Notes under the pieces: model-generated
The model's database searches: none
Told to the model about the DNA's origin: nothing
Seen by the model: only the letters and a program-made list of their open reading frames with translations
In this document: in pieces, positions 60,636 to 64,000 of the stretch
How positions within the stretch are numbered: position 1 is the stretch's first letter
Layout: every line of letters begins with the position of its first letter
DNA from: Paracoccaceae bacterium
GTDB taxonomy: Bacteria > Pseudomonadota > Alphaproteobacteria > Rhodobacterales > Rhodobacteraceae
Reading direction: 5' to 3'
DNA length: 64,000 nucleotides
NCBI GenBank assembly: GCA_002708925.1
Contig: PAPN01000021.1
Location: forward strand, 1 to 64,000
Position numbers and translations under genes: made by a program

Positions 60636-61595
60636 ATGAGCTTCCGCCTTCAGCCCACGCCGATTGCCCGCCCGAACCGCTGCCAGCTGTTTGGACCGGG
60701 CTCGAACACCAAATTGTTTGCAAAGATGGCCGCCTCGGCGGCGGACGTGATCAACCTGGATCTCGAAGATTCGGTTGCGCCCTCTGACAAAGACGCCGCC
60801 CGCGCCAATATCATTCAGGCGATCAGCGAATATGACTGGGGCAACAAAACCCTGTCGGTGCGCATTAACTCTTTGGACACACCCTATTGGTACAAGGACG
60901 TCGTGGATCTGCTGGAACAGGCAGGTGAACGCCTGGATCAGATCATGATCCCCAAGGTCGGCTGCGCCGAGGACATCTATGCCGTGGACGCGCTGGTCAC
61001 CGCGATCGAGGCCGCAAAGGGCCGCACCAAGAAGATCAACTTCGAGGTGATCATCGAATCGGCTGCCGGCATCGCTCATGTCGAGGAAATCGCCGCCGCC
61101 TCGCCGCGTCTGGTGGCCATGTCGCTGGGCGCTGCGGATTTCGCGGCCTCGATGGGGATGCAGACCACCGGCATCGGCGGCACGCAGGAAAACTACTACA
61201 TGCTGCGCGACGGCGTGAAGCACTGGTCCGATCCGTGGCACTGGGCGCAGGCCGCCATCGTTGCCGCCTGCCGCACCCATGGCGTTCTGCCGGTGGACGG
61301 GCCCTTTGGCGATTTCTCGGATGATGAGGGCTATATCGCGCAGGCGAAACGCTCGGCCACGCTGGGCATGGTGGGCAAATGGGCGATCCACCCCAAGCAG
61401 ATCGCGCTGGCCAACCAGGTGTTCACCCCGTCGGAGGAAGACGTCACCGAAGCGCGCGAGATTCTGGCCGCGATGGAGCAAGCCAAGGCCAATGGCGAAG
61501 GCGCGACGGTTTACAAGGGGCGTTTGGTGGACATCGCCTCGATCAAACAGGCTGAGGTGATCGTCGCCCAGGCCGAGCTGATCGCAAACAGCTAA
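60636..61595 (+). CDS. mcl1: L-malyl-CoA / beta-methylmalyl-CoA lyase
   Basis: 319-aa CitE-like lyase. 'RSCQLFGPGSN'-type start ('RPNRCQLFGPGSNTKLFAKMAASAADVINLDLEDSVAP') and the CoA/Mg site 'VIIESAAGIAHVEEIAAASPRLVAMSLGAADFAASMGMQT' fit Mcl1 of Rhodobacter. It cleaves malyl-CoA to acetyl-CoA and glyoxylate and also splits beta-methylmalyl-CoA in the ethylmalonyl-CoA pathway. Divergent from dgcN; strong terminator follows. Confidence 0.94.
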   Translation: MSFRLQPTPIARPNRCQLFGPGSNTKLFAKMAASAADVINLDLEDSVAPSDKDAARANIIQAISEYDWGNKTLSVRINSLDTPYWYKDVVDLLEQAGERLDQIMIPKVGCAEDIYAVDALVTAIEAAKGRTKKINFEVIIESAAGIAHVEEIAAASPRLVAMSLGAADFAASMGMQTTGIGGTQENYYMLRDGVKHWSDPWHWAQAAIVAACRTHGVLPVDGPFGDFSDDEGYIAQAKRSATLGMVGKWAIHPKQIALANQVFTPSEEDVTEAREILAAMEQAKANGEGATVYKGRLVDIASIKQAEVIVAQAELIANS

Positions 61596-61618
61596 GACCG
61601 AGCGCCATAAGAATTGGG

Positions 61619-61650
61619 AAAGGGGGCCTGAGCGGCCCCCTTTTTTTTCT
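61619..61650 (+). terminator. Terminator of mcl1
   Basis: AAAGGGGGCC / GGCCCCCTTT stem followed by eight T's. Confidence 0.92.
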
Positions 61651-61670
61651 TGCCGCCGCCGTAGCGCCCA

Positions 61671-61697
61671 TTTGAGTATTTGAAGAGCAAAGAAGCG
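61671..61697 (+). repeat. Recurrent GAGTATTT...AAAGAAG element, copy 4
   Basis: TTTGAGTATTTGAAGAGCAA then AGAAGCG, matching copy 2 almost exactly, between the mcl1 terminator and the Lrp gene stop. Here it is not directly upstream of a gene start. Confidence 0.7.
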
Positions 61698-61699
61698 GG

Positions 61700-62152
61700 T
61701 CAGGCGCGGTCGTCCTTGGGGGAGCCCATCACGACAAAAGAGGTGATCGCCGCCACCTGAGGCAAAGTGCCCAGAACGTCAGTGTGGAACCGTTTGTAGG
61801 CCACCAGATCGGCGGCCTCGATGCGCAGAAGGTATTCGCGCTCGCCGGTGATGTTGTGACATTCACGGACCTCGGGGGCCAGTGCGATGGAGCGTTCGAA
61901 GCTTTCCTGTGCGTCTTTGGTGTGCCTGCTGAGCCCCACCGTGACATAGGCCACGAACCCCCCCCCCATGGCCTGCGGGTTCAGCACGGCACGGTAGCCC
62001 GAAATCACCCCGGCGCGCTCGAGCTCTTGTACCCGGCGCAGGCAGGCCGATGGCGACAGGCCGACGCGCTCGGCCAGTTCAAGGTTACTGATCCGCCCAT
62101 CCCGAGACAGGTGGCGCAATATTTCCTGATTTTTATGGTCTATCTTCGTCAT
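61700..62152 (-). CDS. Lrp/AsnC family transcriptional regulator
   Basis: 150-aa regulator with HTH 'GRISNLELAERVGLSPSACLRRVQELERAGVISGY' and RAM domain 'FERSIALAPEVRECHNITGEREYLLRIEAADL'. Divergent from a LysE-type exporter by 72 bp, so it likely controls amino-acid export. I took the ATG at 62152; a TTG 30 bases upstream is a weaker alternative. Confidence 0.9.
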   Translation of the reverse strand: MTKIDHKNQEILRHLSRDGRISNLELAERVGLSPSACLRRVQELERAGVISGYRAVLNPQAMGGGFVAYVTVGLSRHTKDAQESFERSIALAPEVRECHNITGEREYLLRIEAADLVAYKRFHTDVLGTLPQVAAITSFVVMGSPKDDRA

Positions 62153-62224
62153 TTGTTGTGAATTTTGCCTGATGATCGTCAAGTTTTCAATTTCAATGCG
62201 TCAGTTCCGCAATATTCAAGTGCA

Positions 62225-62812
62225 ATGAGTTATGACATACTGACCGCGCTTGCGGGATTTGCCTTTGTGACTTCGATCACGCCCGGACCGAACAACCTGA
62301 TGCTGATGGCGTCGGGGGCGAATTACGGATTTCGCCGCTCCATTCCGCATATGCTGGGGATCGGGATCGGGTTTACGGTGATGGTGATCGTCGTGGGCCT
62401 GGGGCTGATGCAGGTTTTCGATGCTCTGCCGCTGAGCTATGTGATTCTGAAATACGCGGGCATGGCCTATCTGTTGTGGCTGGCCTGGAAGATCGCCACG
62501 TCAGAGATGCCCGGCACGCGTGCCGCTCAGGGACGCCCGATGAGATTCATTGAGGCTGCATTGTTTCAGTGGGTCAACCCCAAGGCCTGGCAGATGGCGC
62601 TGACCGCGATCACGCTTTATGCGCCCGAGCGGACGTTTGTGTCGATCCTGCTGGTGGGCGGGGTTTTTGGCATGATCAACCTGCCCAGCGTCAGCACCTG
62701 GACCGTTCTGGGGCAGCAGATGCGGCGCATCCTGTCCAGCCGCCGTCGGCTGATCGCATTCAATTGGACGATGGCGCTACTTCTTGTGGCGACTCTGGTT
62801 CCGGTCATGTAA
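62225..62812 (+). CDS. LysE/RhtB family amino-acid exporter
   Basis: 195-aa membrane protein with six hydrophobic segments. 'FVTSITPGPNNLMLMASGANYGFRRSIPHMLGIGIGF' contains the family's S-x-x-P-G-P motif; 'QWVNPKAWQMALTAITLY' is the second hallmark. Its start at 62225 sits 72 bp from the divergent Lrp gene. Confidence 0.9.
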   Translation: MSYDILTALAGFAFVTSITPGPNNLMLMASGANYGFRRSIPHMLGIGIGFTVMVIVVGLGLMQVFDALPLSYVILKYAGMAYLLWLAWKIATSEMPGTRAAQGRPMRFIEAALFQWVNPKAWQMALTAITLYAPERTFVSILLVGGVFGMINLPSVSTWTVLGQQMRRILSSRRRLIAFNWTMALLLVATLVPVM

Positions 62813-62821
62813 CGTGGGGGA

Positions 62822-63439
62822 ATGCACCTGACTTGTTTGCATACGGCTCATGTCCATTGCGCCACGTTTGACGGCCTGAGGGACCGGATCACTCCGGGCA
62901 CCGAGATTGAGCACATCGTTCGCAAGGATTGGCTGGAACGGGCGCAATCCGGCATTGATGCCACGCTGGAGGCCGAAGTCACCGCTCAGATCTCTGCCAT
63001 CGAAACCCCGGTGATCTGCACCTGCACCACCCTGGGCAAAGTGGCCGAGGCAGCGGGGGCCATCCGCATCGACCGGCCGATGATGCAGCGGGCGGCCGAA
63101 ACCGCCGGAGATGTGCTGCTGGCCTATGCGCTCAAATCTACCGAGACCCCCAGCAACGATCTGCTGCGCGAGGAAATGGAGAAGGCGCGCAGCCCCTATC
63201 AGATCGCGCCCCTGTTGCTGGACCGGCACTGGCCTTTGTTCGAATCCGGGCGGCCTCATGCTTTTGCCCGCGGGATCGCGATGGATATTCGTGCCGCCCT
63301 GACGCAGCGCAGTGGGATACGCGCGGTTGTGCTGGCCCAGGCCTCGATGGCGGGGGCGGCGATGTTGCTGTCGGATCTGAACGTGCCGGTGCTGGCCTCG
63401 CCGGTACTGGCGCTCAAGGCTGGGCTGTCGCAGCTATAG
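62822..63439 (+). CDS. Hypothetical protein, Asp/Glu racemase-like
   Basis: 205-aa cytoplasmic protein 9 bp after the exporter gene, with GTGGGGGA ahead of the ATG. 'PVICTCTTLGKVAEAAGAIRIDRPMMQRAAE' resembles the first catalytic Cys region of aspartate/glutamate/hydantoin racemases (Cys66 and Cys68), and 'GIRAVVLAQASMAGA' sits where the second Cys motif would be, but has no Cys. It may be a one-Cys variant with decarboxylase-like or other activity, or inactive. The assignment is tentative. Confidence 0.65.
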   Translation: MHLTCLHTAHVHCATFDGLRDRITPGTEIEHIVRKDWLERAQSGIDATLEAEVTAQISAIETPVICTCTTLGKVAEAAGAIRIDRPMMQRAAETAGDVLLAYALKSTETPSNDLLREEMEKARSPYQIAPLLLDRHWPLFESGRPHAFARGIAMDIRAALTQRSGIRAVVLAQASMAGAAMLLSDLNVPVLASPVLALKAGLSQL

Positions 63440-63541
63440 GCCGCACGCCTCTGGCCCGAATTGCAGCCCTGAAATCATGCTGTGTTGCATCCGGACGCTG
63501 GGGAAGCCATATATCACCCCAACCACGGTGGAGAACGATGC

Positions 63542-64000
63542 ATGACCAACTACCTCGACTTTGAACGCCCGCTGGCAGAAATCGAAGGCAAGGCCGAAGA
63601 GCTGCGGGCCATGGCCCGCCAGAACGAGGAAATGGACATCGAGGACCAGGCCGCCGCGCTGGACAAAAAAGCCGACGAGCTGCTGCGGGATCTGTACAAG
63701 AACCTGACCCCCTGGCGCAAATGTCAGGTGGCCCGTCACCCCGAACGTCCGCATTGCAAGGACTATATCGACGCGCTGTTCACCGAATACACTCCCCTGG
63801 CCGGGGACCGGAACTTTGCCGACGATCACGCCGTCATGGGCGGGCTGGCCCGGTTCGAGGACACCCCCGTCATGGTGATCGGCCATGAAAAGGGCAATGA
63901 CACCAAATCCCGGATCGAACGGAATTTCGGCATGGCCCGCCCCGAGGGCTATCGCAAGGCCGTCCGCCTGATGGAGATGGCCGATAAATTCGGCCTGCCG
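63542..64000 (+). CDS. accA: Acetyl-CoA carboxylase carboxyltransferase alpha subunit (3' end off window)
   Basis: First 153 residues of AccA: '[22 protein letters not shown]' opens the family, followed by '[30 protein letters not shown]' and '[20 protein letters not shown]' at the window edge. A full AccA has about 320 residues. It forms the carboxyltransferase with AccD for malonyl-CoA synthesis. GGTGGAG precedes the start. Confidence 0.95.
   Translation, partial: MTNYLDFERPLAEIEGKAEELRAMARQNEEMDIEDQAAALDKKADELLRDLYKNLTPWRKCQVARHPERPHCKDYIDALFTEYTPLAGDRNFADDHAVMGGLARFEDTPVMVIGHEKGNDTKSRIERNFGMARPEGYRKAVRLMEMADKFGLP

Noticed and set aside
1-64000. tRNA, rRNA, CRISPR, IS elements or prophage
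   Set aside because: No TTCGA-type tRNA arm with matching acceptor, no rRNA signature, no regular spaced repeats, and no transposase, integrase or phage gene were found by reading both strands.

Overview
The window looks like chromosomal DNA of a marine-type Rhodobacterales bacterium (Roseobacter group, Alphaproteobacteria). The basis is family content and GC-rich codon use: TRAP transporters, a membrane-anchored cytochrome c of the cy/CycM type, an HvrA-like H-NS protein, a DUF1013/TrcR regulator, COQ9 next to rpsU, malyl-CoA lyase of the ethylmalonyl-CoA pathway, and a DgcN/DgcA pair. The species cannot be named from the sequence alone. Genes are dense and mostly in short operons. I see no tRNA or rRNA gene, IS element, prophage or CRISPR array.

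Layout. 1-4.2 kb: an operon (zeta-class GST isomerase, then TRAP dctP-dctQ-dctM, which runs off the left edge) divergent from a MarR regulator, probably uptake and ring-cleavage metabolism of an aromatic acid. 4.3-14.9 kb: a reductive pyrimidine (or hydantoin-like) catabolic locus. One operon carries an amidohydrolase, an unknown 101-aa protein, dihydropyrimidinase and a four-gene ABC importer. A second carries pydB-pydA. Between them lies a RutR-like TetR regulator, and near-identical TTTAYCA-N2-TGGTAAA palindromes precede both operons. 15.1-22.4 kb: a TetR regulator, recO, a DUF1491 gene and yejABEF peptide importer genes. 22.6-30.6 kb: cycM, pheA, an SRPBCC protein, nudC, a cyclic-nucleotide phosphodiesterase/nucleotidase, SRP RNA (ffs) with a clear promoter, rsgA, a dual-specificity phosphatase and a zinc metallopeptidase.

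30.8-40 kb: dnaX, a small Cys-rich secreted protein, ebfC, recR, an ornithine decarboxylase with a long structured leader, trcR, RNase T2, an HvrA-like protein, a quinone oxidoreductase, COQ9 and rpsU. 40-48.6 kb: an aldehyde dehydrogenase with a GAF-Fis regulator and an 18-bp palindromic operator candidate, a flavodoxin, a GMC oxidoreductase, an lrp/ald divergent pair, mscL, a GST and a YtoQ protein. 48.6-54.8 kb: core translation and glycolysis genes (pheT, pheS, rplT, rpmI, a small membrane protein, pyk). 54.9-64 kb: an N-formylglutamate amidohydrolase, DUF1244, an epimerase, a D-amino-acid transaminase, the dgcA/dgcN D-glutamate pair, malyl-CoA lyase, an Lrp regulator with a LysE exporter, a racemase-like protein, and the start of accA at the right edge.

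The most coherent accessory biology is the pyrimidine uptake/catabolism regulon with its shared operator, followed by the D-amino-acid cluster (dat-dgcA-dgcN). Less explained items are a recurrent GAGTATTT...AAAGAAG intergenic element, several small unknown proteins, a G8 run in dnaX that could yield a gamma-sized product, and the odc leader.
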